Source of the DNA: JABMQW01 sp964439935
GTDB lineage: Bacteria > Fidelibacterota > Marinisomatia > Marinisomatales > TCS56
Reading direction: 5' to 3'
DNA: 64,000 bases
Assembly: GCA_964439935.1 (NCBI GenBank)
Contig: CAYTPW010000004.1
Coordinates: 124,001 to 188,000, forward strand
Both the position numbers and the translations under genes were made by a program. Under the pieces are notes generated by a model. The model made no database searches, had not been told where the DNA came from, and saw nothing but the letters and a program-made list of their open reading frames with translations. Positions 1 to 8,795 of this stretch are shown piece after piece (position 1 is the stretch's first letter; each line of letters starts with the position of its first letter).

Positions 1-473
1 ACCTCCTTCCGTGTTACCCAGATTTCGCCGTTGGATGTAACGTTGACAGTGAATTCTTCCAGAGGTCTTGGTGGCGGACCAGAAATAATGGTGCCATTTT
101 CACCAAATTTTGCGTTGTGACAGGCGCACCAGATGAAATGATCATCCGCTTGATATTGCACGATGCAGGCCAGGTGGGTACAGGTAGCTGATAAAGCCCG
201 ATAATCACCGTTGGCATCTTTGAAAAGGATTCCCGGTTTCTTTCCGAATGGGAATATTTTATATGGTTCTTCCCAGACATCATCGACAGTTCCAACCTGG
301 AGCGTAGAAATATTTGCTTCACCGGTAGGAGGAGGAATCAAATATCTGAAGATCGGATAAGCGATGCTCACCAACCAGCCTATAACTCCTATTCCTAATA
401 ATCGTTTAAGAACCGTTCGCCGATCTTTTTTTCCGATTGATTCATTTGAATTAGCATCAAATTTTGAGGTCAA
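1..473 (-). CDS. Rieske [2Fe-2S] protein, 3' end cut by window edge
   Basis: Iron-sulfur subunit of a quinol:cytochrome c oxidoreductase-type complex. Translating 473 to 1 gives both Rieske cluster motifs, CTHLAC and about 20 residues later CACH, with the usual proline-rich turn (SGPPPRPLEEF) after them. The N-terminus carries a twin-arginine-like DRRTVLK followed by a hydrophobic stretch, as in Rieske proteins exported folded and kept as a membrane anchor. No in-frame ATG exists; I chose TTG at 473 because GGAG lies 8 nt upstream. It starts 45 nt after the NrfD gene and is probably its operon partner. The stop codon lies beyond position 1, and a cytochrome b gene is expected there, which I cannot see. 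Confidence 0.85.
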   Translation of the reverse strand, partial: MTSKFDANSNESIGKKDRRTVLKRLLGIGVIGWLVSIAYPIFRYLIPPPTGEANISTLQVGTVDDVWEEPYKIFPFGKKPGILFKDANGDYRALSATCTHLACIVQYQADDHFIWCACHNAKFGENGTIISGPPPRPLEEFTVNVTSNGEIWVTRKE

Positions 474-517
474 AATTAGTATCTCCAGTTTGGGTGAAAA
501 TTAATTATCAGCTTGCT

Positions 518-1726
518 CTATTGCTGTAATAAGCCCTCATTCTTTTTCCCCCAGGGCGGCAGGATCTTCATTAAGACCGCTAAAAGAATAAATGGTAGTA
601 TCAGTAAACCTATTGAAGTTAATAATCCTTCTAATCCTATCAATTCCATTTTATAGGTTGTCAATCCTCTAAAACTTTTCGAAAACATCTGACCGCCAAG
701 AACGATATTCCAGCGAGTGGCAAAAATACCGACTTGAATCAGGATTGCTGAAATGAAATATAATAGTTTCCGTAATTCCGCGTTGACTTTTAGCAATTTA
801 ATGGAAATTAATGTTGCCAGTGGTATTATCATTCCAAGCAGGATCTGAATTACCACCAGGCTGGAGAATAGCTTATTAACCACCATTTCGGTCAGTATAT
901 GAATTGATTCCTCACTTTCATATAAGCGATGTAAAAAGTCCAGGGATTCCAGAGAAAAATCAATAATGACCGCATACAATAAGAAGGACGCGATCTTATC
1001 GAGGCATTTCATGTCTATTTTGCCGCCCCGGGATGGAACCAGGATCATATAAAGCAACAGGATCAAAGCAATGCCTGACACAATCGCCGAAAAAAGGAAA
1101 ACGATTGGAATCAACACACTGCTCCACCAGGGATTTGCTTTTATAGATCCAAATATAAAACCAACATAACCATGAAGAATAAATGCTGATGGAATACCTA
1201 TTAACGTGATCGCCTTGATTGCTTTTTTATCAAAAGCAATTGCCTTATCGCTCACATCTTTTGAAAAAAGCGATAAAACTTTATAAAGCCAGTTCATCGG
1301 AAATTTTTCTGTTTGCGACCAATGGATCATATCTTTGCGATATACGAACCATATCTCTAACAACAGCACTAATAATAAATACCAGGCATATACGAACCCG
1401 AACATTGCCATCGCCGAGCTCAAATTGGGCGTAAAAAATATTTCCCAGGAACGCATTGGATGCCCAAGATGGAGCAACAGTGGTAATGGAGCTACGATAA
1501 GCAGAGCAAGGGCTGTTATTAAAGATAATCGGTAGGTCTTTTGAACTTCCGTAACGTTAAAAACTTTTACCAGCGATGCCAGTATGAAAGCACCGGCTAC
1601 CAACCCAGTGATATAAGGATATACCACAATCAATATTGACCAATGAATTTGAACTTCATTCGGGTAAATGAATCCGGTTGCCATCTCTAAAATCCGGCCT
1701 AAGCCTTCGGTCATTTCTGCACTCAT
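518..1726 (-). CDS. NrfD/PsrC-family polytopic quinol-interacting subunit
   Basis: Membrane subunit of about 402 residues with nine or ten long hydrophobic segments and few charges between them. This is the pattern of the NrfD/PsrC/DmsC family, which exchanges electrons between the quinone pool and an adjacent four-cluster ferredoxin subunit. Its ATG overlaps the ferredoxin gene's stop as ATGA, so translational coupling is likely. The family call rests on topology and on pairing with an NrfC-like gene, because this family has few sequence motifs. It may form a complex with the two multihaem cytochromes upstream, comparable to Qrc or alternative complex III modules; the exact type is inference. 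Confidence 0.8.
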   Translation of the reverse strand: MSAEMTEGLGRILEMATGFIYPNEVQIHWSILIVVYPYITGLVAGAFILASLVKVFNVTEVQKTYRLSLITALALLIVAPLPLLLHLGHPMRSWEIFFTPNLSSAMAMFGFVYAWYLLLVLLLEIWFVYRKDMIHWSQTEKFPMNWLYKVLSLFSKDVSDKAIAFDKKAIKAITLIGIPSAFILHGYVGFIFGSIKANPWWSSVLIPIVFLFSAIVSGIALILLLYMILVPSRGGKIDMKCLDKIASFLLYAVIIDFSLESLDFLHRLYESEESIHILTEMVVNKLFSSLVVIQILLGMIIPLATLISIKLLKVNAELRKLLYFISAILIQVGIFATRWNIVLGGQMFSKSFRGLTTYKMELIGLEGLLTSIGLLILPFILLAVLMKILPPWGKKNEGLLQQ

Positions 1727-2469
1727 TTTACCGCTCCATCAAGATCTGTATAAAATACCTTTGGTTCAGTATTTAATCCTGGTTTTAATACATGGGTTTT
1801 TTTCATCCGTTTTAATCTGATCAAAGGACTGGCGTTACTATTGACATCGCCAAATACCCGTGCCTGAGTCGGGCAAACGGTAACGCAGGCAGGTTGCATT
1901 CCTTTAGATATTCTATGATAGCACAGGGTGCATTTCTCAGCAACATGGGTTTCGGGATGCATAAATCGCGCACCGTAAGGACAAGCCTGGATGCAATAAC
2001 TACAACCAATACAGCGTTCACCGTCGACAAGCACGACTCCATCTTCTGTAATGAATGTTGCTCCGACCGGACAAACTTGCGCACAGGGAGGCTTGTCACA
2101 ATGATTACACAGCTTAGGGACGAAAAAGCTGCGCAAACTTTCTTTCTCCTGCATAATGGAAGATAACTCGCCTGCACCCCCCTCATTACATTCAACAATT
2201 ACTGAGTTATCTTTTTTGATAATATATCGTTCTACCCAGGTTCGAAAAAAATAGGGTGCTTTAGGCACATCATTTTCGATTTTACAGGCAGTGACACAAC
2301 GACCGCACCCGATACATTTATCAATTTGAATTCCAAATCCAAAACGACGCCTGGCAGCATCTAAAACATAAGAAACCGAACTGGCGAAAACATTATTTAA
2401 AAATGCCCCAACCGTTCCAATCACAGCTAATAAGATCAAGTATTTTTTTATGAAATTTCTTCTTTTCAT
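1723..2469 (-). CDS. Four-cluster [4Fe-4S] ferredoxin subunit (NrfC/DmsB/HybA type), Tat-exported
   Basis: Electron-transfer subunit of 248 residues. Four cysteine groups are visible in order: CIGCGRCVTACK, CNHCDKPPCAQVCP, CIGCSYCIQACP, and CTLCYH with a later CVTVCP. They are enough for four [4Fe-4S] clusters as in NrfC, DmsB and PsrB. The N-terminus MKRRNFIKKYLILL is a Tat-like leader, so the protein probably works on the outer face of the membrane. I chose the ATG at 2469 rather than an upstream in-frame ATG because GGAGG sits 7 nt before it and it overlaps the previous stop as TAATG. It would pass electrons between the cytochromes and the NrfD subunit. Confidence 0.9.
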   Translation of the reverse strand: MKRRNFIKKYLILLAVIGTVGAFLNNVFASSVSYVLDAARRRFGFGIQIDKCIGCGRCVTACKIENDVPKAPYFFRTWVERYIIKKDNSVIVECNEGGAGELSSIMQEKESLRSFFVPKLCNHCDKPPCAQVCPVGATFITEDGVVLVDGERCIGCSYCIQACPYGARFMHPETHVAEKCTLCYHRISKGMQPACVTVCPTQARVFGDVNSNASPLIRLKRMKKTHVLKPGLNTEPKVFYTDLDGAVK

Positions 2470-3215
2470 TATTTTACCTCCGGCATATGGGGATAGTGGC
2501 ATTGCCAGCAAAGATAATTTTCGCCATGTTCAATCATATCAATTTTTAAAGCTCCACGATAGTCGGATTTTGTACTATGACATTGACCGCAAAACTCTCT
2601 TCTGATGGGTTTTGTTGGCTTTACCAACCGCGGATTAATTTTGTGTTCCTGGGGCGCTTCATGACAATCTCCACAATCTAGTTTAACGTGGCTCGAGACT
2701 GATTTAGTGCGCGCAATTTGGGTATGACAGGCCGAACATTCCTGTGGTACTTCAGTCGGTTCCGGATTATGGGGATCATGACATGCCGTACAAGCATCTA
2801 ATGGATTATGAGCAATTGGGTTAATTTGGGGAAACCCGGTCGGTCTGGACAGATTGTAAGTATGACAATGGGAACAAAATTCCCTCTGGTGAGGCATATT
2901 AGGTGTTATTTCCTCAGGATCCTCAGAATGTTCTATTCCTGCTCCGTGACACGATTCACAGGATAGAGAAAAATGATAACCGGAACTCTTTAATTCAGCG
3001 ATATCATCGTGACAATCGGCACAATACCCATTTCCAATATATTTGATCGGTTTTGCTAATTCGGTTTCAATAGCTGATGTCCGATAAATCCCGGTCTCTT
3101 TAAGTTCCGGTGGTATGATCCAGGTTTTTATTATAAAAACAAATACTATTAATGCAGTAAAAGCAATGACAAGTCTAATGACCTGATCGGGAATAGCATT
3201 GAGGAAATTTTTCAT
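2469..3215 (-). CDS. Membrane-anchored octahaem c-type cytochrome
   Basis: Multihaem cytochrome of 248 residues with one N-terminal transmembrane anchor (about residues 12-34) and eight CXXCH haem sites: CADCH, CESCH, CSHCH, CTACH, CSACH, CGDCH, CGQCH and CWQCH. The many non-motif histidines suggest bis-His ligation. A longer reading from ATG 3299 overlaps the upstream cytochrome gene and has no ribosome site. The ATG at 3215 has GGAAGGA just upstream, so I prefer it. The gene lies between the 18-haem cytochrome and the ferredoxin subunit and probably forms part of the same periplasmic electron wire. The substrate is not deducible from sequence. Confidence 0.85.
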   Translation of the reverse strand: MKNFLNAIPDQVIRLVIAFTALIVFVFIIKTWIIPPELKETGIYRTSAIETELAKPIKYIGNGYCADCHDDIAELKSSGYHFSLSCESCHGAGIEHSEDPEEITPNMPHQREFCSHCHTYNLSRPTGFPQINPIAHNPLDACTACHDPHNPEPTEVPQECSACHTQIARTKSVSSHVKLDCGDCHEAPQEHKINPRLVKPTKPIRREFCGQCHSTKSDYRGALKIDMIEHGENYLCWQCHYPHMPEVK

Positions 3216-3282
3216 CCGATCCTTCCCTTTTCTGGTTAAACTTTTAATATTATCCAATTTTACAAATTTAGCAAACCAACTA

Positions 3283-5271
3283 CTACTGAGGAATTTCATT
3301 GATAACCACTATAAACTCATTCAGCGTTTCGGTAATTAATTCAATATTATGAGCCCCACCGCTTTTATCAGATTTAATCTGGAATATTGCCTCATCGATA
3401 TGCTGTAATTCGCTATCAAACTGGGCGGTCAGCGCATCTCTATTAACGTTTAAAAGTTTAGTTTCGATTTCATTGAGCAGTTGTGATGTTTCAGCTTGCC
3501 ATTCAATTAACATGTCGCCGTATTCCTCATCATGGCAATTCTGACAGGATTCAGCACTGGCTTTTCGAATGATTGAATCGCCACCTTCATGGCATTCCCG
3601 GCACTCCACATCTTCATCAGCCATGATATCCGGTTCAGTATCTTGTGCGAAATCTACAGCACCTGAATAAATCGCTGCCTGCAAGGTATGACAATGTTCG
3701 CAAGCTACTATTTCCTGTGTATGATGACAATTCAGACAATCACCCTGTGTAATTATTGTTTCTCCATGTTGCTTGATATTAGAATGGCATTGTGAGCAAG
3801 GTAACTCTTGCTCGATAATATGGATATTATGCGAGAATTGGATATCAAATACCCCAACCGTGATTTCTTCCATCCCATAATGACAGTTTTTACACTCAGA
3901 AGGAACCAGGGTACTATAAATTGAAATATCAGAGATATCTTTTTCAGATTCGATTAAATCCAGAGCCTGCTTTATATGTTCCAATGCTGATGAAATTAAT
4001 TCATCAGAGTAAGCTACATTATGAACAATTCCGGCTTTTTTAACCAGATTGAAATTATATTTCGCATCATGCAAAAATTCTCTTGATTTAGATTGAGTAG
4101 TACGCAAGCCTTGATAATTTGTTATTTCCTCTTCAGTGGTCAGCAATATCCTATCGAGCTCAACCATTTTTTTATTCATCACCAATTTCCACTGGTCAAG
4201 AATCTTGCCGTATCCCTTCCCATGGCAGGATTCACAGGACTCGGCATTAGCCTTTACATTGTGCCCAAATTCGTCCAGGTTATAGTTAATTTCGTGATAA
4301 ACGTGACAAGCTTGACAATTTAATCCGCCGGTATACATTGGATTGGGATGGTCAGGAACATCTATACCTCCAATACCGCTGAATAAATCTAATTGGGACT
4401 TGTGAGTTGTAATATGGCATGTTTTACAATCAGGAAAGATATCGGAGGATCGTGCAATTGATTTGTGCTGAATGACCAAATGACAATTTTGACACTCAAC
4501 TTTATGATCCGTGACATGTTGAGAATGCATGAATTCAATATCATCATATCTCTCAAGATGATCTACTTCTGCATGACAAGAACTACACCGCTCTAAAGGT
4601 ACTGCACCATCTCCAACTTGCATTTCACCGTGGCATTTTTGGCACTCAATATTATGTTCAACTATAAATGAATGATCACGCTTACCCTTCGCCTCGCTAA
4701 GAGTGGGAGCATCATGACACCAATCACAATTATTGATCGGTGTTTCTCCTGGTTGATTTTTAAAGTGGCATAGAAAACAGGTCGTTTCGGTGACAGAAAT
4801 ATGTTCTCCCTGCACGATTTGAGAGTGACAACTTGTACAACGTAATTCTTTTTCTCGTCTCAGATTATTTAAATGGGATCTATGATCAAAAATAATACCT
4901 TCTTTAAACGGTACATTTCCGTTCAATAATCGTTCAACATGACAGCCGGAGCGTAAACAACTCTCATCAGAAATTTCCGCCCACGGTTTACTCTTTTTAT
5001 AGATCCCGGTCATATAATTCACAACCATTGAGGCGGCGGTTAATTTGCCTTTTACCTTTGATTTAAAACCTGGAGGGAAATGACATTTTGTGCAGGTTAC
5101 ATCAGCGTGAGAAGAGGTCTTCCACCCTTCAACATACGATTCCATGTAATGACAGCTAGAACAGAAATTTGGTTTCGAGGTCAACTCGGTGGTGGCCAAT
5201 AATACTAATAATAAAACAATTAACGACACTGCTCCAAAAATCGAATATTTAACGATCTTTCTTTTAACCAT
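3283..5271 (-). CDS. Giant NapC/NrfH-anchored multihaem cytochrome c (17 CXXCH plus one CX4CH)
   Basis: Cytochrome of 662 residues, first gene of the respiratory operon. Residues 1-30 form a membrane anchor followed by CSSCH and CTKCH in a NapC/NrfH-like arrangement. I count 17 CXXCH sites and one CLRSGCH (CX4CH), so up to 18 haems. Two similar modules are visible. The middle and the C-terminus each have AESC-x2-CH, then YG and a tryptophan, followed by a helical stretch ending in a (V/A)HN-containing segment, which resembles the C-terminal helices of pentahaem and octahaem nitrite or tetrathionate reductases. The start is the only long-frame ATG; its ribosome site is weak. It may be a quinol-dependent electron conduit or a terminal reductase. 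Confidence 0.85.
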   Translation of the reverse strand: MVKRKIVKYSIFGAVSLIVLLLVLLATTELTSKPNFCSSCHYMESYVEGWKTSSHADVTCTKCHFPPGFKSKVKGKLTAASMVVNYMTGIYKKSKPWAEISDESCLRSGCHVERLLNGNVPFKEGIIFDHRSHLNNLRREKELRCTSCHSQIVQGEHISVTETTCFLCHFKNQPGETPINNCDWCHDAPTLSEAKGKRDHSFIVEHNIECQKCHGEMQVGDGAVPLERCSSCHAEVDHLERYDDIEFMHSQHVTDHKVECQNCHLVIQHKSIARSSDIFPDCKTCHITTHKSQLDLFSGIGGIDVPDHPNPMYTGGLNCQACHVYHEINYNLDEFGHNVKANAESCESCHGKGYGKILDQWKLVMNKKMVELDRILLTTEEEITNYQGLRTTQSKSREFLHDAKYNFNLVKKAGIVHNVAYSDELISSALEHIKQALDLIESEKDISDISIYSTLVPSECKNCHYGMEEITVGVFDIQFSHNIHIIEQELPCSQCHSNIKQHGETIITQGDCLNCHHTQEIVACEHCHTLQAAIYSGAVDFAQDTEPDIMADEDVECRECHEGGDSIIRKASAESCQNCHDEEYGDMLIEWQAETSQLLNEIETKLLNVNRDALTAQFDSELQHIDEAIFQIKSDKSGGAHNIELITETLNEFIVVINEIPQ

Positions 5272-5776
5272 AGTGCTTATCCATACGAGGCATTACGCCT
5301 TATTAACAATTTGTCTGAATACGGTTAATAGAAATATACGGCTGGATAAGTTGCGGAATGAAAATCAAATCCTGCCATCTCATATTCAGATTAAGCGTAT
5401 TATTACCATAGTGAATAGTAGTGGTGAGTATTTTCGTTATTCATCAAAGACTGGCTAAAACTCGCATTTGAATGAATACATAATTTGAAAGCAGCTAATA
5501 CTATTATTGTATTTGTTCAATTTTCAAATTATTGATAGAAATATTGGGGCAAAGATTAAGTATATCCCAAACAAATTCCAACAATCCTGGATAAATAAAT
5601 CTTCTTATCTTTGAATAGATTTATCAACATCTGCTAATTCTCAATTGTGCTTGCCTTGACCCAATAGCATTATTGATAAATTGATCATCATTTCAATATA
5701 AATGGGAGTGGATTTCTGTGATTAAAATCTTACCCTGTGAAGCAGCATTCACGAATTCCCCCCGGGGCTTTTGGCA
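5272..5776 (+). other. 505-bp non-coding gap between the cytochrome operon and the metal transporter
   Basis: No plausible gene on either strand: the open frames are short, lack ribosome sites, or run antisense into the cytochrome gene. The cytochrome operon promoter must lie at the left of this gap and the 3' end of the transporter operon at the right. I could not find a convincing -35/-10 pair. A 5-bp GTGAA/TTCAC hairpin near 5740-5755 lacks a U-tract and is not a good terminator. Confidence 0.5.
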
Positions 5777-6592
5777 TCAGTGAGCAATATGAAAAAACAA
5801 TTTCTGGCCAACAAAAACCAGACCCAACAAGAATGTGCCCAGAACTATAATCACCGGACCGGCGGGCAGATCAATATAATAAGCGATGAACAATCCCCCC
5901 AGAGTCATGAATATCCCCACAAGAGATGCCAAAATAATGATGAATTTGAAATGCCGCACCAGCTGCATGGCGATCAATGGTGGTATCGTAAGCATAGCGA
6001 TTACCAGAATAATTCCAGCCAGGTGAATCAGCATCACAATCGAAAAAGCAATCAGGAATAGAAACAGGATCATCATTGAGCGCACCGGCACACCTTGGAT
6101 AGCGGCAAATTCTTCATCGAATGAAATAGCCACCAATTCTTTGTACAATAAAACAATCACCAGCATGACAGTGACAACCAGGACAAAAGTCAGGATAACA
6201 TCGTTTGCGGTGACCGATAGAATATTTCCAAACAGGTAGGTCATTAATTCAGGTGTATATCCGGGTGTACGCGCTATAAATAGAATGCCGATCGCCATCC
6301 CGGTAGCCCACAAGACACCGATCATGGCATTCTGTGCTAAGAGTTTTTCACGATTCATGGATCCTAGAATCAGCGCCGACAATCCAGCAATTAATAGAGC
6401 ACCGGCCAGGGGATTCAAACCCAGATAATGAAATATACCCAAACCACCGAAGGCGGCATGACTGATACCACCACTGATAAAAACCAGTCGCTTGACAACA
6501 ATAAATGTACCCAGAACCGCACAAAGGATACTGACTAAAATACTGACAACAATCGCATTGCGAATAAACTCGTAAGCCAGTAAATCCTGCAT
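5777..6592 (-). CDS. znuB: Metal ABC transporter permease (ZnuB/MntB family)
   Basis: Inner-membrane channel of a zinc or manganese importer, 271 residues with seven to eight hydrophobic helices. The N-terminal third carries the ISGGISHAAFGGLG segment typical of the ABC-3 (ZnuB/TroC) permease family, which contacts the ATPase. Length matches the family. It starts 2 nt after the ATPase gene, the last gene of a substrate-binding protein, ATPase, permease operon. The metal cannot be decided from the permease; zinc is favoured by family frequency only. Confidence 0.88.
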   Translation of the reverse strand: MQDLLAYEFIRNAIVVSILVSILCAVLGTFIVVKRLVFISGGISHAAFGGLGIFHYLGLNPLAGALLIAGLSALILGSMNREKLLAQNAMIGVLWATGMAIGILFIARTPGYTPELMTYLFGNILSVTANDVILTFVLVVTVMLVIVLLYKELVAISFDEEFAAIQGVPVRSMMILFLFLIAFSIVMLIHLAGIILVIAMLTIPPLIAMQLVRHFKFIIILASLVGIFMTLGGLFIAYYIDLPAGPVIIVLGTFLLGLVFVGQKLFFHIAH

Positions 6593-6594
6593 GT

Positions 6595-7347
6595 TTATTC
6601 CAGATGCTCTTTCAAAACACGGTGCGGGACGCCATGTCCGATCAATTCAACCGGACAACCGTAGACCTTCTCCAAAGAAGCTTTGCTCACCTCGCCTGAA
6701 TCGTGTACGAAAAGCAAGCGATTGATGCAAGCAATCCGCTTAATGTTTGAAGTTATGGCAGTCGCATCATGCGTAATTAGAATTATCGGTATTCGCTGGT
6801 TCAGTTCGGAGAGCAAATCATTCAAAATATTGTGTGAATCGGCATCTATTGAGGCAGTGGGCTCATCCAGAATTAATAATTCCGGTTCCGATATCATTGC
6901 TCTAGAGATCAGAACTCGCTGAAGTTCACCTCCTGATAATTCACCGATCATTTTTTTTAACAGGGAACTAATCTGCATTAATTCCGCTATTTTAGCGACC
7001 GCTTCCTCGTCAACCGGTGTAAAACGCTTCAATAATCCTCGCTGAGCAATGCGTCCCATTCGAATGACATCGCATACTTGAAGCGGGAACTGCCACTCGA
7101 AAGTTGAAAACTGGGGAACGTATCCGATATTTCCCCGACCGCTTTTCAGGTAATAACTAATTTTCCCAGAGCTTGGCTTCAGCAGTCCCAGAATCAGGCG
7201 TACTAGGGTTGTTTTACCACCACCATTGGGGCCAATTATTACTAAGAAATCCTCGGTTAGAATCGATAGATTGATATCTTCCAGGACCTTGTTGCCACCG
7301 TACATAAATGATACATCATGCAGCTTTATTAGTTCAGATTCACTCAT
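6595..7347 (-). CDS. znuC: Metal ABC transporter ATP-binding protein (ZnuC/MntA type)
   Basis: ATPase of 250 residues that powers the importer. Walker A GPNGGGKT is at about 39-46, the Q-loop VPQF near 78, signature LSGGEL at 137-142, Walker B LLILDEP at 157-163 and switch histidine ITHD near 193. The frame opens with GTG-ATG. I take the ATG at 7347, which overlaps the end of the substrate-binding protein gene by 8 nt. The C-terminal extension after residue 205 is the usual site for metal-type ATPases to contact partners. It is coupled to both neighbours and belongs to one operon. Confidence 0.92.
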   Translation of the reverse strand: MSESELIKLHDVSFMYGGNKVLEDINLSILTEDFLVIIGPNGGGKTTLVRLILGLLKPSSGKISYYLKSGRGNIGYVPQFSTFEWQFPLQVCDVIRMGRIAQRGLLKRFTPVDEEAVAKIAELMQISSLLKKMIGELSGGELQRVLISRAMISEPELLILDEPTASIDADSHNILNDLLSELNQRIPIILITHDATAITSNIKRIACINRLLFVHDSGEVSKASLEKVYGCPVELIGHGVPHRVLKEHLE

Positions 7348-8281
7348 CACCCAACCCGTTCTTGATCATTTCAGCTATTTGATACATATTCGTCAGCCAG
7401 TCATAGCGCAGTGGATCCAAGACAACAATAGATGCACCGATCTCCCGGGCAATCACCTCTACCCCCCGTTTCGAAAATCCTTGCTGGATGAAGATCACAC
7501 GAATATCTTTGGATTGAATTTTGGCAATCAAGTCAACGATCCGGGCCGGACCCGGTTCTTTCCCTTCATGTTCGATTGCAATCTGTTCCAGCCCGTACTG
7601 ATCGGCAAAATATCCTAGTATCGGGTGAAAAACCACAAATTTTCGATTTACCGGACCTTTCAATATTGCCGAAATCGTCGAATCTAATTGATCAATTTCC
7701 CGGATTAACTCAATCAAGTTCTGCTGATATTCGTTTTTATGTTCAGGATCTAGCGCCATTAGTCCGGCAGCAATTTTCCCAACGAACTGGCGGACGTTAG
7801 CCGGTGCCATCCAAATGTGTGGATCATCATTCCAAACATTCACAGCAGGAAGAGTTTCTGCTGCCCTACTGGTCTGGTCACTACTGACTGGAGGATCCCA
7901 CATTGATATTACCTGTAGCTCCGATAGATTGGATAAAATCGGATCGATATGTATTTTTTCGAATAGAAAATTCGGATGCCCTAGTTTCAGGTAGATATCA
8001 CTGTTCGCCATGTTTATCAATTGGCGTGGTGTTGGTGAGTAAGTGGTTGGTGAGGCACCAGCTGGAATTAAGTAGTCGCATTCAACCCGCTGTCCACCGA
8101 TTTTATCAGCAAAAAATGCCTGGGGAGCAATGCTTACTTTTATTTGAAGAGGCTTTGTACCATTCATACCGTTTAGGGAAATTGTGCAGAGTAAAATCAG
8201 TGTGAGGAAAATAACTGCTTGTCCATTGATCAAACCAGTAGTCCTCGGGCACATATTAAAGGTTAAATTCAGCTTCAGCAT
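7340..8281 (-). CDS. znuA: Periplasmic metal-binding protein of a Zn/Mn ABC importer (cluster A-I)
   Basis: High-affinity metal receptor of 313 residues with an N-terminal export signal (hydrophobic core about residues 20-37). Likely metal ligands of the ZnuA/TroA family are visible: a histidine in KLGHPNF, DPHIW, VFHPILGY and the aspartate of VLDPLRYDW. The histidine-rich charged loop of typical ZnuA is missing and a short serine/threonine linker takes its place, as in TroA/PsaA-like and some ZnuA proteins. Zinc versus manganese is therefore unresolved. It is the first gene of the operon. An imperfect palindrome lies about 38 nt upstream and may be an operator. Confidence 0.85.
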   Translation of the reverse strand: MLKLNLTFNMCPRTTGLINGQAVIFLTLILLCTISLNGMNGTKPLQIKVSIAPQAFFADKIGGQRVECDYLIPAGASPTTYSPTPRQLINMANSDIYLKLGHPNFLFEKIHIDPILSNLSELQVISMWDPPVSSDQTSRAAETLPAVNVWNDDPHIWMAPANVRQFVGKIAAGLMALDPEHKNEYQQNLIELIREIDQLDSTISAILKGPVNRKFVVFHPILGYFADQYGLEQIAIEHEGKEPGPARIVDLIAKIQSKDIRVIFIQQGFSKRGVEVIAREIGASIVVLDPLRYDWLTNMYQIAEMIKNGLGDE

Positions 8282-8318
8282 AAATGGAATCTACGCTGAA
8301 AGCTAATTAATATTCGAT

Positions 8319-8333
8319 TTGATATTATTGCAA
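8319..8333. promoter_or_regulatory. Imperfect palindrome upstream of the metal-uptake operon (possible metalloregulator site)
   Basis: TTGATATTATTGCAA reads as TTGnnATnATnnCAA, a partly symmetrical 15-mer located 38-52 nt upstream of the znuA-like start. The position suits a Fur/Zur/MntR-family operator. The match to any known box is only general (AT-rich dyad), so the assignment is weak. Confidence 0.25.
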
Positions 8334-8420
8334 GTGCATCCTTCACCAATGCTGAGTCAATCCAAGTTACATCAGAGGATTAATCCTACATCCTGCAAGA
8401 CCTGCCTCAGCAACAAATAA

Positions 8421-8795
8421 TTATATCAAATCGAGCTGCTCGATCATCTGGAATCGATTGACGGGTTTTTGAAGGATTCTATTTACTGGCAGGTCACGGT
8501 ATTGCCCATTTTGTATATTGCTAGATGTCATAATGACAATCGGGTTGGAAAAACCGCCATCACGCAATTCTGCAATCGTTTCAAATCCATCTTTCACTGG
8601 CATCTGGATATCCATGAAAATCAATTCCGGCTGCTGGGTCTCACAATACTTAATTGCCTCCCGACCATCACTGGCAGATAAAATTTGGCCACCGTAGGCT
8701 AATTTCAAGAAATATTGATAAAGCAAATTTACCGAATTATCATCATCCACAATCATTATTGAGTGGTTCCTGTTAGCGATTTGATCCTTCATCAT
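8421..8795 (-). CDS. Single-domain response regulator (receiver only)
   Basis: A 124-residue CheY-like receiver with no output domain. Acidic pocket VDDD is at 17-20, the phospho-accepting aspartate is D62 (FMDIQMP), the switch threonine/serine is at 90-91 (MTSS), and the conserved lysine is K110 in QKPV. It begins within an ATGA overlap with the TPR regulator gene upstream, so the two are co-translated. It may be phosphorylated by the divergent histidine kinase and act on the TPR protein. That link is inferred from position only. Confidence 0.9.
   Translation of the reverse strand: MMKDQIANRNHSIMIVDDDNSVNLLYQYFLKLAYGGQILSASDGREAIKYCETQQPELIFMDIQMPVKDGFETIAELRDGGFSNPIVIMTSSNIQNGQYRDLPVNRILQKPVNRFQMIEQLDLI

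Noticed and set aside
2469..3299. Longer start for the octahaem cytochrome (ATG 3299) and for the ferredoxin subunit (ATG 2511)
   Set aside because: Both overlap the preceding genes and lack ribosome sites, while the internal ATGs have strong ones.
5189..5458. 89-codon plus-strand frame starting inside the 18-haem cytochrome gene
   Set aside because: Overlaps the signal region of a certain gene on the other strand, no ribosome site, no recognisable product.
8376..8387. Perfect 12-bp palindrome AGGATTAATCCT between receiver gene and znuA
   Set aside because: Without a spacer or second copy, and lying nearer the receiver's 3' end than a start, it may be chance.
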